Positions 1 to 9,831 of a stretch of 44,283 nucleotides of DNA are shown one piece after another. This DNA is from an uncultured Prevotellaceae bacterium (GTDB lineage: Bacteria > Bacteroidota > Bacteroidia > Bacteroidales > Bacteroidaceae), in NCBI GenBank assembly GCA_900318585.1, contig ONKY01000003.1:1-44283 (forward strand). Direction: 5' to 3'. A model generated the notes under the pieces. That model saw only the letters and a program-made list of their open reading frames with translations, made no database searches and was not told where the DNA came from. The position numbers and the translations under genes were made by a program. The first letter of the stretch is position 1, and each line of letters begins with the position of its first letter.

Positions 1-545
1 ATCCAGGGGCGCAGCCAGTGGAAGGAGCGGTCGAACTCGTCGGCCTCGATGACCACGTATTCCGAATTGGAGAGGATATAGTTCGTGCCGTAGTTCTTGG
101 AGATGCCACCGAGGAAGGCGTTACAGTCCACATGGCTCTGGTGGAGGATGTGGGCGCACATGGTGCTGGTGGTGGTCTTGCCGTGGGTGCCTGCCACGCA
201 GAGGCCCTTCATCTCCTGCGTCAACGTGCCAAGCACCTGTGCGCGCTTCTGTATCTCGAAGCCACCGGAGCGGAAGAACTGCAGTTCCTGATGGTCGGCA
301 GGGATGGCGGGAGTATAGATGACCAGGCACGACTGCGGATTCTTGCAGGCATGGGGTATCTCGTCCACGTTCTCCTCATAGTGCAGCAACATGCCTTCCT
401 TCTCCAACTGGCGTGTCAGCACAGAGGGCGTCTTGTCATAGCCGCCGACCACCAGGCCGCGATTCAGGTAATAGCGGGCGATGGCGCTCATGCCGATGCC
501 TCCGGCACCGACGAAGTAGACGGCTTTGATATCCTTTATATTCAT
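1..545 (-). CDS. murC: UDP-N-acetylmuramate--L-alanine ligase MurC (partial, N-terminal part)
   Basis: This is the first ~181 codons of MurC; the rest lies beyond the left edge. MurC adds L-alanine to UDP-MurNAc in the cytoplasm, the first peptide step of murein precursor synthesis. Translating the minus strand from the ATG at 545-543 gives a start MNIKDIKAVYFVGAGGIGMS, the glycine-rich N-terminal fold of Mur ligases, then the ATP-binding motif GTHGKTTTS, and DRSFHWL near the edge. The start overlaps the murG stop as ATGA, which implies translational coupling. It is the last visible gene of the minus-strand wall cluster. The frame is open to the edge, so truncation is due only to the window. 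Confidence 0.95.
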   Translation of the reverse strand, partial: MNIKDIKAVYFVGAGGIGMSAIARYYLNRGLVVGGYDKTPSVLTRQLEKEGMLLHYEENVDEIPHACKNPQSCLVIYTPAIPADHQELQFFRSGGFEIQKRAQVLGTLTQEMKGLCVAGTHGKTTTSTMCAHILHQSHVDCNAFLGGISKNYGTNYILSNSEYVVIEADEFDRSFHWLRPW

Positions 546-1660
546 TTTGCTAACTTGATTACTTCGTTTGCTATGATGTTTGCTGAGTCGGGCAGGGCCA
601 GCTTCAGCACGTTCTCGCCGAGAGACTTCAGCTTCTCGTCATTGCTGACGGTATCGACAGCCAGCTGCAGCAGGGTGGCCGGGGCTTCGCTGTCCTTTAC
701 GTAGATGGCGGCATCGCGGGTGGAGAGTGCCAGGGCGTTTTTGGTCTGATGGTCTTCCGCCACATTGGGGCTGGGCACCAGAATGACGGGCTTGCCGATG
801 AGACAGAACTCAGAGATGCTGCTGGCACCGGCGCGGCTGATGACCAGGTCGGCAGCACGGTAGGCTGCACCCATGTCGGTAATGAAGTCCATCACCTTCA
901 GGTTAGGCAACTCCTGTCCTTTCAGCTGTTCGTTGATGGCGGCATTGTAATACTTACCTGTCTGCCAGATAAACTGCACGCCACTCTCCTTCACCAGGTC
1001 AAGGTGCTGGAGCACGCTCTCGTTGACAGTACGGGCGCCGAGGCTTCCTCCTACGAGGAGTATGGTTTTCCGGGCAGGGTCAAGACCGAAGCTACGGATG
1101 GCATCGTCGCGGCTGATGGTGGTTTCTAAGAGTGACTGGCGCACGGGGTTTCCCGTCAGCAGGATTTTCTCCTTCGGGAAGAAGCGCTCCATACCTTCAT
1201 AGGCCACGCATATCTTCGCAGCCTTCGCCGCCAGTTTCTTATTGGCCAGTCCGGCGTATGAGTTCTGCTCCTGGATGAGCGTCGGAATGCCTAAGCTGTT
1301 GGCTGCTCCCAAGGCGGCACTGCTGGCATAGCCACCCACGCCGACGGCCACGTCGGGACGGAACTGCCGAAGCAGCTTCTTGGCCTGCCACTTGCTGCGC
1401 AGGTAGTCGAAGGCGACACCAATGTTAGCAGGTTTCCACAGCGGGCGGAAGAATCCACGGATGGGCAGTCCCTTAATCTCATATCCTGCAGCCGGCACAC
1501 GCTGCATCTCCATGCGGCCGAGCGCTCCCACGAACAAGATCTTCGCCTCGGGACGCAGCGCCTTGATAGCGTTGGCTATCGACACGGCTGGGAAGATATG
1601 TCCTCCCGTGCCGCCGCCGCTGATGATGACTCTTAACTCCTTATCCATATCCTTATGCAA
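542..1660 (-). CDS. murG: UDP-GlcNAc:undecaprenyl-PP-MurNAc-pentapeptide GlcNAc transferase MurG
   Basis: MurG (372 residues) converts lipid I to lipid II on the inner face of the cytoplasmic membrane. The N-terminal loop GGGTGGHIFPA (about residues 15-25) is the family signature. The C-terminal half carries the donor-binding region with GGSLGARTVN and SRAGASSISE. The length fits the family. The start overlaps the end of ftsW by 8 bases and the stop overlaps murC by 4, so the gene is embedded in one transcript. A second in-frame Met four codons downstream could also serve as the start. Confidence 0.96.
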   Translation of the reverse strand: MHKDMDKELRVIISGGGTGGHIFPAVSIANAIKALRPEAKILFVGALGRMEMQRVPAAGYEIKGLPIRGFFRPLWKPANIGVAFDYLRSKWQAKKLLRQFRPDVAVGVGGYASSAALGAANSLGIPTLIQEQNSYAGLANKKLAAKAAKICVAYEGMERFFPKEKILLTGNPVRQSLLETTISRDDAIRSFGLDPARKTILLVGGSLGARTVNESVLQHLDLVKESGVQFIWQTGKYYNAAINEQLKGQELPNLKVMDFITDMGAAYRAADLVISRAGASSISEFCLIGKPVILVPSPNVAEDHQTKNALALSTRDAAIYVKDSEAPATLLQLAVDTVSNDEKLKSLGENVLKLALPDSANIIANEVIKLAK

Positions 1661-2909
1661 TTACAGTCTTTACTTTTGCCGACCGGCTCACACTCAAGAT
1701 AGCACCTATGTAGATGCAGTTGATGATGGTGGACGTACCACCCTTGGAAACCAGGGGTAGCGGCTGTCCCGTCACCGGCGCCAGTCCGACGGCCACCAGC
1801 ATGTTGAATGTGGCCTGGATGACCAGTAGCAGCGCCAGCCCCATGGCCAGGAAGGCCGGGAAATTGTTCTCGCAGCGGCTGGCTATGCGGGCCGTGCGAT
1901 AGAGCAGGATGATATAGAGCAGAACGACGAACGTGGCGCCGATGATGCCCATCTCCTCAATGATAATGGCATAGATGAAGTCGGAGAACGCCTGCGGCAG
2001 GTAGTCACGCTCGACGGAATTGCCCGGTCCGCGTCCGATGACATTCGACGAGGCAATGGCAATGTTGGCATGACCCACCTGGAAGTTCTCTTCCATGTTG
2101 TATTCCTCGGGCGGCACCTCTTCCTTGTTGAAGTGCTTCAGGATACGGTTGCGCCAGGTGGCGAAGCGATGGAACACACCACCACCCTTGATGGCATCCT
2201 TGTCGACGTCAGCCTCATGGCTGTCGGCACTGGCCACGACCTCGGTCATGCTTTCATTCGACTCCTTACTATCCTCCATGCTACCCAGTGTCATGACCAG
2301 CGTCAGGAACACGGCGATGAACACTGCCGCCACGCCTAAGAGCTTACCCAACTGGGTCATGGGCACCCGCCCGACGAACATCATCAGGAAGATGACTACG
2401 CAGAGTAGTGCCGCCGTGGACAGGTTCTCGATGCCGATGAGGAAGGTGGCTATGCCCAAGGCCACGAGGATCCATTTGAAGGCCATCTTGTCGGCGCCGT
2501 CCTCACGCTGCGTAGCGCTCAGTATCTGTGCCGTGTAGAGCACCATCGTGCCCTTAGCCAGCTCCGACGGTTGGAAGGTGAAGCCGAGGATAGAGATGAC
2601 GCGGTTGGCACCGTTGATGCTCTCACCGCCGACGAGCACCCAGATGAGGGTCAGCAGTGAGATGACGAGCATGGGCAGCGTCATCAGCTTAAAGTATCGG
2701 CAGGGGATGTTCAGCGTCACGACAGCCATCACCAGTCCCGCCAAAATCATAATGGCGTGATAGATGATGGGCCCCATGTAGTTCTGGCTCTTGTAGGTCA
2801 GCGTGCTTGAGGCGGAAAAGACCTCGACCAGGCTGATGAGACAGAGGAACAGGAAGACCATCCAGATGGTCTTGTCGCCCTTGAAGATATTGCCGATTTT
2901 CTTATTCAT
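1653..2909 (-). CDS. ftsW: Peptidoglycan polymerase / division protein FtsW (SEDS family)
   Basis: FtsW is a multi-pass SEDS glycosyltransferase that works with the division transpeptidase at the septum. The 418-residue product has about ten hydrophobic segments and the conserved stretches GANRVISILGFTFQPSELAK and SNVIGRGPGNS. A charged, non-conserved stretch of about 80 residues (DSKESNESMTEVV... to ...EEVPPEEYNMEENF, roughly residues 215-285) lies in the large extracytoplasmic loop and makes the protein longer than many homologues. Gene order mraY-murD-ftsW-murG-murC supports FtsW over the related RodA. Confidence 0.94.
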   Translation of the reverse strand: MNKKIGNIFKGDKTIWMVFLFLCLISLVEVFSASSTLTYKSQNYMGPIIYHAIMILAGLVMAVVTLNIPCRYFKLMTLPMLVISLLTLIWVLVGGESINGANRVISILGFTFQPSELAKGTMVLYTAQILSATQREDGADKMAFKWILVALGIATFLIGIENLSTAALLCVVIFLMMFVGRVPMTQLGKLLGVAAVFIAVFLTLVMTLGSMEDSKESNESMTEVVASADSHEADVDKDAIKGGGVFHRFATWRNRILKHFNKEEVPPEEYNMEENFQVGHANIAIASSNVIGRGPGNSVERDYLPQAFSDFIYAIIIEEMGIIGATFVVLLYIILLYRTARIASRCENNFPAFLAMGLALLLVIQATFNMLVAVGLAPVTGQPLPLVSKGGTSTIINCIYIGAILSVSRSAKVKTVIA

Positions 2910-2929
2910 TAATTTCTTTTTTCTTGTTT

Positions 2930-2976
2930 TCCGTTATGACGTTATAACGTTTGACGTTATCACGATATCACGCCTT
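2930..2976. repeat. Spacer of ACGTTAT-type words between murD and ftsW
   Basis: The 67-base gap between murD and ftsW is filled largely by variants of one word: GTTATGACGTTATAACG followed by TTTGACGTTATCACGATATC. The word is partly self-complementary. A related word (TTCGTTAT, TACGTTAT) fills the mraY-murE gap at 5588-5612. No promoter is obvious in either. Confidence 0.6.
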
Positions 2977-4311
2977 CTAAAGATTCCTGGCCAGCTCCTT
3001 GAACTGCTCGCCGCGATCCTCCATGTTCTTGAACAGGTCGAACGAGGCGCAACAGGGAGAGAGCAGCACAGTCTCGCCCGGCTGGGCCAGCTCGTAGCAG
3101 GCCTCCATGCACTCCTTCATGGAGTGGGTGTCGCGGACGGGAATGCCTAATGCGTCAAAGTTCTGGTGCAGCTTCGCATTGTCGGCGCCGAGGTAGACCA
3201 GTGCCGAGCATTTCTCCTTAACCAGCGGGATGATGGGGGCGTAGTCGTTGCCCTTGTCCTTGCCGCCGATGATGAGCACTACCTTCGTCCGCATGGACTC
3301 CAGCGCATACCAGCAGGCATCCACATTGGTGGCCTTGGAGTCGTTGACATACTGGACGCCTCGCACAGTACATACCTTCTCTAATCGGTGCTCCACGCCG
3401 GGGAAGTCGCTCAGCGACTTGCGGATGCTCTCCTTTTTGATGCCGGAGATATTGGCAGCCAGTCCGGCAGCTAAGGAGTTATAGATGTTATGGCGACCCG
3501 TCAGGCTGAGGCTCTCCTGCTCCATGTTGAACGGCGTAGGATACTCCAGCTTGTACTGCCCCTCCTCAATGTAACCGATGACGCCGCTCTTCTTTACATC
3601 GGAGAACGGGCACTGGACGGCCTTGATGTCGTACTTCTTCAGCTCGGCAGAGATGATGGGGTCGTCGGCCCAGTAGATGAAGGCGTCTTCCGCCGTCTGG
3701 TTACGGATGATGCGCATCTTCGCGTCGGTATAGTTCTGCATCTTGTTGTCGTAGCGGTCCAGATGGTCGGGCGTGATGTTCAGCAGGATGGCGATGTTGG
3801 CACGGAAGTCATACATATTGTCCAACTGGAACGACGAGAGCTCGATGATATAGTATTCATGCGGATCTTCAGCCACCTGCAGGGCCAGAGAGTTGCCGAT
3901 GTTACCTGCCAGTCCGGCATCGTAGCCCGCCTGACGGAAGATATGGTAGATAAGGCTGGTGGTGGTGGTCTTGCCGTTAGAGCCGGTGATGCAGATCATG
4001 TTCGACTGCGTGTAGCGACCGGCAAACTCTATCTCGCTGATGATAGGTATCTGCTTCTCAACGGCCTTCTTCACCATGGGAGCCGTTTCGGGTATGCCGG
4101 GACTCTTGATGATCTCGTCGGCATTCAGAATCTTCTCCTCCGTATGCTGGCCTTCCTCCCACTCGATGTGACGGTCGTCCAGCATCTTCTTGTACTTGTC
4201 AGCTATCTTCGACATGTCTGATACGAACACGTCGAATCCTTCCTTCTTGGCCAATACGGCGGCACCTGCGCCGCTCTCTCCGGCTCCTAATATGACGATT
4301 CTCTTACTCAT
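2977..4311 (-). CDS. murD: UDP-N-acetylmuramoyl-L-alanine--D-glutamate ligase MurD
   Basis: MurD (444 residues) adds D-glutamate to UDP-MurNAc-L-Ala in the cytoplasm. The N-terminal Rossmann-like start RIVILGAGESGAGAAVLAKK, the ATP loop ITGSNGKTTTT (about residue 110), the middle-domain NITPDHLDRY and the C-terminal NDSKATNVDA are all typical. The mraY stop is only 4 bases upstream, so the two are co-transcribed. The C-terminus LSPCCASFDLFKNMEDRGEQ matches the family end. Confidence 0.96.
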   Translation of the reverse strand: MSKRIVILGAGESGAGAAVLAKKEGFDVFVSDMSKIADKYKKMLDDRHIEWEEGQHTEEKILNADEIIKSPGIPETAPMVKKAVEKQIPIISEIEFAGRYTQSNMICITGSNGKTTTTSLIYHIFRQAGYDAGLAGNIGNSLALQVAEDPHEYYIIELSSFQLDNMYDFRANIAILLNITPDHLDRYDNKMQNYTDAKMRIIRNQTAEDAFIYWADDPIISAELKKYDIKAVQCPFSDVKKSGVIGYIEEGQYKLEYPTPFNMEQESLSLTGRHNIYNSLAAGLAANISGIKKESIRKSLSDFPGVEHRLEKVCTVRGVQYVNDSKATNVDACWYALESMRTKVVLIIGGKDKGNDYAPIIPLVKEKCSALVYLGADNAKLHQNFDALGIPVRDTHSMKECMEACYELAQPGETVLLSPCCASFDLFKNMEDRGEQFKELARNL

Positions 4312-4315
4312 TTCT

Positions 4316-5587
4316 TTATCTGATCTTCAAGGTTATAATGGTCAGGGCTGCCAGAATGATACTGACAATCCAGAAGCGGAACGTGATTTTCGACTCATGG
4401 AACTGACGCTTCGGCCAGCCGCGCAGGATGTAGTGCGACGTGGGATCGAGCTGGGAGTCTAAGCGGCGGAAGTTGTCGTGGATGGGCGTGGCACGGAACA
4501 CGCGCACACGCTTGCCCTTACGCTTCATCAGCTTAAACCACTGCGTCTGGATGATGACGCTGAGGCTTTCGATGAAGAAGATGCCGCAGAGGATGACCAG
4601 CAGCAGCTCCTTGTGGATAATCAGGGCACACACGCCGATGATGCCGCCGATGGTCAGCGAACCGGTGTCGCCCATGAACACCTGTGCGGGATAGGCGTTG
4701 TACCAGAGAAAACCGATCATGGCACCAATGAAGGCCGATAGGAACACCACCAGCTCCTCGGCGTGGGGGATATACATGATGTCGAAGTAGGCCGCATAGA
4801 CAATGTGGCCCGACACGTAGGCAAATATCAAGAGGGCCACGCCCACAATGGCGGAGTTGCCCGCACACATGCCGTCCATGCCGTCGTTCAGGTTGGCACC
4901 GTTCGAGACGGCCGTCACCACGAGGATGGTCATCAGCACGAAGAGCACCCAGCCGGCGGCCACCTTGTACTTGCCGAGGAAGCCCAGCACCTCGGAATAG
5001 TTCAGATTGTGGTTCTTGACGAAGGGGATGGTGGTCTGCAACGACTTCACCGCTTCCGACTTGTGCTTCACCACGATTTCCTGGTTCTGCTGTTTCACGT
5101 TGACATTCTCGCGCACCACGGCATCGGGGCTGAGCCACAGCACCAAGCCCACGATGAAACCGATAGACACCTGACCCACAATCTTGTACTTTCCCTTCAG
5201 GCCCTCCTTGTTGCGGCGGAATATCTTGATGTAGTCGTCAAGGAAGCCCAGGAAACCTAACCACAGCGTGGTGATAATCATCAGGATAATATAGATGTTG
5301 CGGATGCGGCAAAGCAGAATGACCGGTATCAGAATGGACACGATGATGATAATGCCGCCCATGGTGGGCACGCCCTTCTTCTCGACGCCGAAGGGGTCGA
5401 TGGCGGGGTCGCGCTCCGTCTCATAGATCTTCTTGCGACGCATGTACTTGATGAAGTACTCACCAAACCACGCCGAGAGCATCAGCGAAAGGATCAGCGT
5501 CAGCATGGCGCGGAACGAAATATACGACCAGAGGTGGCTACCCGGGATGTCGTACTGTTCGAGGAATCGGAAGAAGTAGTATAACAT
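4316..5587 (-). CDS. mraY: Phospho-N-acetylmuramoyl-pentapeptide transferase MraY
   Basis: MraY moves phospho-MurNAc-pentapeptide to undecaprenyl phosphate, forming lipid I in the cytoplasmic membrane. The 423-residue product is polytopic and has the family signatures GVPTMGGI, FLDDYIK, NGANLNDGMDGM and GDTGSL. It is about 60 residues longer than E. coli MraY. The extra length is a hydrophilic block (RENVNVKQQNQEIVVKHKSE onward, about residues 160-205) between membrane segments. Such an insertion is common in Bacteroidetes MraY. It lies between murE and murD in the operon. Confidence 0.96.
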   Translation of the reverse strand: MLYYFFRFLEQYDIPGSHLWSYISFRAMLTLILSLMLSAWFGEYFIKYMRRKKIYETERDPAIDPFGVEKKGVPTMGGIIIIVSILIPVILLCRIRNIYIILMIITTLWLGFLGFLDDYIKIFRRNKEGLKGKYKIVGQVSIGFIVGLVLWLSPDAVVRENVNVKQQNQEIVVKHKSEAVKSLQTTIPFVKNHNLNYSEVLGFLGKYKVAAGWVLFVLMTILVVTAVSNGANLNDGMDGMCAGNSAIVGVALLIFAYVSGHIVYAAYFDIMYIPHAEELVVFLSAFIGAMIGFLWYNAYPAQVFMGDTGSLTIGGIIGVCALIIHKELLLVILCGIFFIESLSVIIQTQWFKLMKRKGKRVRVFRATPIHDNFRRLDSQLDPTSHYILRGWPKRQFHESKITFRFWIVSIILAALTIITLKIR

Positions 5588-5612
5588 TATTTTTCGTTAT
5601 TTCGTTATTACG

Positions 5613-7064
5613 TTATGGATTAAAAATCTCGCGGACCACCTCGCGGTCGTCGAAGTGGTGTTTCACACCCTTGATTTCCTGGTAGTCCTCGTGTCCCTTG
5701 CCTGCAATGAGGATGACGTCGCCCTTCTGTGCCAGCATGACGGCTGTGCGGATGGCCTCGCGGCGGTCAGGGTTGGTGACGACCTTCTTCATCTGCTTAG
5801 CGTCGAGGCCGGCCAGCATATCGTTGATGATGTCCATCGGCTCCTCGAAGCGGGGGTTATCGGAAGTGATGATGACGCGGTCGCTCTGACGCACAGCCTC
5901 CTGTGCCATGAGCGGTCGCTTGCCCTTGTCGCGGTTGCCACCGGCACCACAGACGGTAATCACCTGACCCTTTCCGTTGAGCACCTCATGGATGGCGCCC
6001 AGCACATTCTCCAAAGCGTCGGGCGTGTGGGCGTAGTCCACGATGGCGGTCACGCCCTCCTGTGAACGGATCGGTTCCAGCCTGCCGCTGACGCTCTTCA
6101 GCGTGCTCAGCACCACGAGGATGTCCTCGGGCTGCTTGCCCAGCATCACGGCAGCACCGTAGACGCAGAGCAGGTTGCTCACATTGAACTTCCCGATGAA
6201 CTGCACGCCCACCTCGCGGCCGTTGATGTCGAGGTACATGCCCTCGAAGTGGCTCTCAATGATACGGGCACGGAAGTCGGCCAGCTGGCGCACGGAATAG
6301 GTCTTTACCTGCGCCTTGGTATTCTGAACCATGAACATTCCGTTCTTGTCGTCCAGGTTGGTGATGGCGAAGGCGGTCTTGGGCAGCGTGTCGAAGAACA
6401 GCTTCTTCGCGTCGCGGTAGTTCTCGAAAGTCTTGTGGTAGTCCAAGTGGTCGCGCGTCAGGTTTGTGAACATTCCGCCTGCGAACTTCAGTCCGCCAAT
6501 GCGCCTTTGGGCAATGGCGTGGCTGGAGCATTCCATAAACACGTACTCGCAGCCCGCATCGGCCATGCGTTCCAGCAGCTCGTTCAGCTCAATGGCGTCG
6601 GGAGTGGTATGAGTGGCAGGCACGGCCTCGCCCTCAATGTAGTTGCACACCGTGGAGAGCAGACCACACTTGTGACCCATCTTGCGGAACATCTGATATA
6701 ATAAGGTAGCTATGGTAGTCTTGCCGTTAGTGCCCGTCACACCCACTAACTTCAGGCGCGACGTAGGATCGCCGTGGAACGCCGTGGCCACAGGGCCTAC
6801 AGCCTCTTCAGTGGACGCTACCTGAACGAAGCAGACACCATCGGCCTGTTCCTCGGGCAGGTCTTCGCAGAGCACGGCCTTGGCACCCAGTTCAATGGCC
6901 TTGCCGATAAAGCGGTGGCCGTCCACCTGTGTGCCCTTCATGGCCACGAACAGGAAGCCGGGCTGTACCTGGCGGGAGTCAATCTTCACACCTGTAATCT
7001 CTATATCGGCGTTGCCCACGATGGTCAGCGGCCTGACGTTCTTCAGCAGTTCACTCAGCTTCAT
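5613..7064 (-). CDS. murE: UDP-MurNAc-L-Ala-D-Glu--meso-diaminopimelate ligase MurE
   Basis: MurE (483 residues) adds the third stem-peptide residue. The ATP loop is [15 protein letters not shown] (about residue 110). The motif DNPRFEEP matches the DNPR form that contacts meso-diaminopimelate, so a DAP-type murein is inferred. ECSSHAI and [12 protein letters not shown] are further family blocks. The start overlaps the stop of the upstream penicillin-binding protein gene as ATGA. The alternative is a lysine-adding MurE, which the DNPR motif argues against. Confidence 0.96.
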   Translation of the reverse strand: MKLSELLKNVRPLTIVGNADIEITGVKIDSRQVQPGFLFVAMKGTQVDGHRFIGKAIELGAKAVLCEDLPEEQADGVCFVQVASTEEAVGPVATAFHGDPTSRLKLVGVTGTNGKTTIATLLYQMFRKMGHKCGLLSTVCNYIEGEAVPATHTTPDAIELNELLERMADAGCEYVFMECSSHAIAQRRIGGLKFAGGMFTNLTRDHLDYHKTFENYRDAKKLFFDTLPKTAFAITNLDDKNGMFMVQNTKAQVKTYSVRQLADFRARIIESHFEGMYLDINGREVGVQFIGKFNVSNLLCVYGAAVMLGKQPEDILVVLSTLKSVSGRLEPIRSQEGVTAIVDYAHTPDALENVLGAIHEVLNGKGQVITVCGAGGNRDKGKRPLMAQEAVRQSDRVIITSDNPRFEEPMDIINDMLAGLDAKQMKKVVTNPDRREAIRTAVMLAQKGDVILIAGKGHEDYQEIKGVKHHFDDREVVREIFNP

Positions 7065-9229
7065 ATCTCTATCTCCTTTTCAATTGGCTTTTTCTTTTCT
7101 GTCCTGGGGTTCGATGCGAGCACTAAGCGACAGATCATGCCCGGTTTCACGGCACTGCCTACCAGCAGGCTCTGTTCGCGGACGGTGCCACGACCCTGCA
7201 ACTGCACCTTGATGCCACGGCTTTCCATCTGGAACACGGCATCGCGGGCACCCATGCCCCGTACATCGGGCACCAGCCCTTGTTCCGTCTTTGGCTTCAC
7301 CGTCACCTCTCCCTGCGCACCCACACGGCTCATCACGTAGGTGGCGGCATCGCCGTTACCCTCCTTGATGCCTGCCGTCATGCTGGAGTGCTCGTCGCGG
7401 GCATCCTCCACACGCATTTTCACGTTCTGTGCCATGACGCCCTCAGCAATATTGTGGAACACAACACCGCTCATGCCGCCACCCGAGGCAGGCAGGCCCC
7501 ATTTCTTCAAGCAGACGATGCAGCTGTAGCGGGGATTGTCGGCAGGGAAGTAGCCTGCGAAACTGAGCCAGTAGCCCACGGTACCGCTCTTGTAGCCACC
7601 CTTGCCTTGCGACACCTGGGCGGTGCCTGTCTTGCCGGCCACCTGGAACGACTTAGAACCAGCCTTCTTGCCCAAGCCCTGGCTGACAACGTGTCTGAGG
7701 ATGGTCTGCATGGTGTGGACGGCCTCCGGACGTGCGATGTGCTCCTTGAGCACCTCTACAGGATATTCATGGATGGTCTCACCATTCTTCTGCAGGCGTT
7801 TGACGAAGCGGGGCTTCACCATCTTGCCGTCGTTGGCAATGGCATTGTAGAATGTCAGGGTATTGATGGGCGCAATCTGCGTCTCATAGCCTATCGACAT
7901 CCAAGGCAGCGTGGTCTTGCTCCAATACTCGGCCTTGTTTGTGGTCTTGGTGTTCGGCATACGGATGCGGGGCGGCAGATAGCCCACGATGGGCAACTGC
8001 AGGTCTTCATGGATGCCCACGCGGTAGAGGCCCTCCACATATTTCTTTGGGTTCTTGCCGTAGAACTGGTCAATGACGTGGCTCACGCCGATGTTCGAGC
8101 TGACCTCTAAGGCACGGGCCACGTTGATGTCCTGATAACCGCCGCGGCGCCAGTTGTGGTCCTTCATGTCGCGACCGTGCATCTGCATCACGCCGGAACC
8201 GGTATGGATGACGTAGCTGGTATCCACCACGCCGTCGTCCAGGGCCACAAGGAAGGAGGCCACCTTGAACACCGAGCCCGGTTCGCAGCGGTAGCTGATG
8301 GCAGAGTTGATGGCTTCGGCATACTGTCCGTCGCCCACACGGGCCATGTTGACGATGGCTTTTACGTCGCCCGTCTGCACCTCCATCACAATGGCCACGC
8401 CCATCTCCGCGTTCACCTCCGGCAGCTTCATCTCCTCAAGAAGTGCGCGCTCGGCCAGGTCCTGAATGTCCACGTCGATGGTTGTCACCACGTCGCAGCC
8501 GTCCTGTGGCTGCACCTCGGTGATGTTCATGAATTTGTTGAGCACTTTCTGGCGGTGTACCAGTCCGTTCTTGCCGCGCAAGAGCGAGTCGAACGACAAC
8601 TCCAGTCCGCAGCGGGCGGAGTCAATCTCGCCGAACATGATGCCCACCGTGCGCTGTGCCAGTGAGCCGAAGGGCCGGTTACGGGCGTTATATTCATCCC
8701 AATGGAAGCCACTCTTGTACTTGCCCATGTTGAAGAACGGCAGTTTCTTCACCTCGCTGAACGTGTTGTAGCTGATGCGGCGCTTCCAGACCGGCCAGTG
8801 GCGAGCGCCCATGGTCTTTTCTCCGGTCTTCTTGTTCTCCACCATTTTGTGGCGCCCCTCTTCCAAGTCATGCTTGAACTCGGCAGCTGTTTTCTCACGG
8901 AATATCTCGTGAAGACCGTTGCAAATGGTGTCAAGGTTCTCTAACCAGAGCGAGTCATTCTCGAACGCGCTGGCCTGGAAGTCCATGTATATCTTGTATT
9001 CGGGGATGCTGCTGGCCATGAGCTGCCCGTCGCAACTCAGGATGTTGCCGCGGTTGGGCTTCATGGGGATGGAGTCGTGCGACAGGTGCTGCTGCACCTT
9101 CAGCCAGTAGTTCTTCTCTGCCGTCATGAGATAGAGCGCCCGGCCCACGATGGCCAGCCCGGCCAACGTCAGCACCACCGCTATCAGGAAATAGCGTGGC
9201 ATCACCTTCTCTCTGTTGAACTTACTCAT
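7061..9229 (-). CDS. ftsI: Division-type penicillin-binding protein (class B transpeptidase, FtsI/PBP3 type) with PASTA domain
   Basis: This 722-residue D,D-transpeptidase cross-links septal murein. It has one N-terminal membrane anchor (about residues 12-32), a pedestal domain, then the transpeptidase domain with SVFK (nucleophile Ser319), SSN and the KTGTAQ triad. The last 60-70 residues ([16 protein letters not shown] onward) form one PASTA domain. Family knowledge: class B PBPs carrying PASTA are common in Bacteroidetes dcw clusters. Position between the ftsL-like gene and murE supports the division role over elongation PBP2. The stop overlaps murE by 4 bases. Confidence 0.93.
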   Translation of the reverse strand: MSKFNREKVMPRYFLIAVVLTLAGLAIVGRALYLMTAEKNYWLKVQQHLSHDSIPMKPNRGNILSCDGQLMASSIPEYKIYMDFQASAFENDSLWLENLDTICNGLHEIFREKTAAEFKHDLEEGRHKMVENKKTGEKTMGARHWPVWKRRISYNTFSEVKKLPFFNMGKYKSGFHWDEYNARNRPFGSLAQRTVGIMFGEIDSARCGLELSFDSLLRGKNGLVHRQKVLNKFMNITEVQPQDGCDVVTTIDVDIQDLAERALLEEMKLPEVNAEMGVAIVMEVQTGDVKAIVNMARVGDGQYAEAINSAISYRCEPGSVFKVASFLVALDDGVVDTSYVIHTGSGVMQMHGRDMKDHNWRRGGYQDINVARALEVSSNIGVSHVIDQFYGKNPKKYVEGLYRVGIHEDLQLPIVGYLPPRIRMPNTKTTNKAEYWSKTTLPWMSIGYETQIAPINTLTFYNAIANDGKMVKPRFVKRLQKNGETIHEYPVEVLKEHIARPEAVHTMQTILRHVVSQGLGKKAGSKSFQVAGKTGTAQVSQGKGGYKSGTVGYWLSFAGYFPADNPRYSCIVCLKKWGLPASGGGMSGVVFHNIAEGVMAQNVKMRVEDARDEHSSMTAGIKEGNGDAATYVMSRVGAQGEVTVKPKTEQGLVPDVRGMGARDAVFQMESRGIKVQLQGRGTVREQSLLVGSAVKPGMICRLVLASNPRTEKKKPIEKEIEI

Positions 9230-9272
9230 GACTCTGTCTTTCTGTTTGTATATTGTCGTTTATCGAACGCAC

Positions 9273-9824
9273 TCACTTCTCTATTTTAATAATGTAGGGC
9301 GGCTGCTCGCTGATCTTCAGCGCTGAGTCGTGCTGCTGCTTCAGCGCCTCCAAGACCTGGCTCTCACGGCAACGCTCGGTCAGCGTGCTCTGGCTGCTGA
9401 GGGCCTTATACTTGGCATCTTTCAACTCGCTCTCCTTCTCAGCTATCTTGATGATGTCCTGCTGGCACTGGTAGCGGAAGGCGACGTAGACGATAACGAA
9501 AAAAGCGATCAGCACGAAGAGCCACACCTGCTTCCTGACCATTTCGGCCCCTAACAGATCGCCGCCTAGAATCTTCTTCAGCGTCAGCGTGCCAACGGGC
9601 GTGGAGTCTTCCTCCTTCACGTTCTCCTTCAGCGCCTTCAGCTTGTTCAAGGCTTTCTGCTCCTTGGCTTTCAGCTCCTCCTTCAGGCTCTCTTCCTGTT
9701 GTGGCTCCTCCTGGGCATCCCCCTTCGGAATCTCCACCAACAGCTCAATCTCCTCTGCGGGAGTCTGCTCCGCCTTCTGCTTATGATCGTTATCAGTCTT
9801 CATCTTCTCTCTGGCATTCTTCAT
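9273..9824 (-). CDS. FtsL-like bitopic division protein with long acidic N-terminus
   Basis: The 183-residue product has a long hydrophilic N-terminus rich in Glu and Lys (about residues 1-95), one membrane segment (VWLFVLIAFFVIVYVAF, about 100-116) and a short extracytoplasmic coiled-coil region (about 118-165). Its place between rsmH and the ftsI-type gene is the standard place of ftsL, and topology agrees. Sequence similarity to FtsL of other phyla is too weak to read by eye. Bacteroidetes versions are usually annotated as FtsL-like from position and topology, which is also the basis here. Confidence 0.75.
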   Translation of the reverse strand: MKNAREKMKTDNDHKQKAEQTPAEEIELLVEIPKGDAQEEPQQEESLKEELKAKEQKALNKLKALKENVKEEDSTPVGTLTLKKILGGDLLGAEMVRKQVWLFVLIAFFVIVYVAFRYQCQQDIIKIAEKESELKDAKYKALSSQSTLTERCRESQVLEALKQQHDSALKISEQPPYIIKIEK

Positions 9825-9831
9825 TCATCAC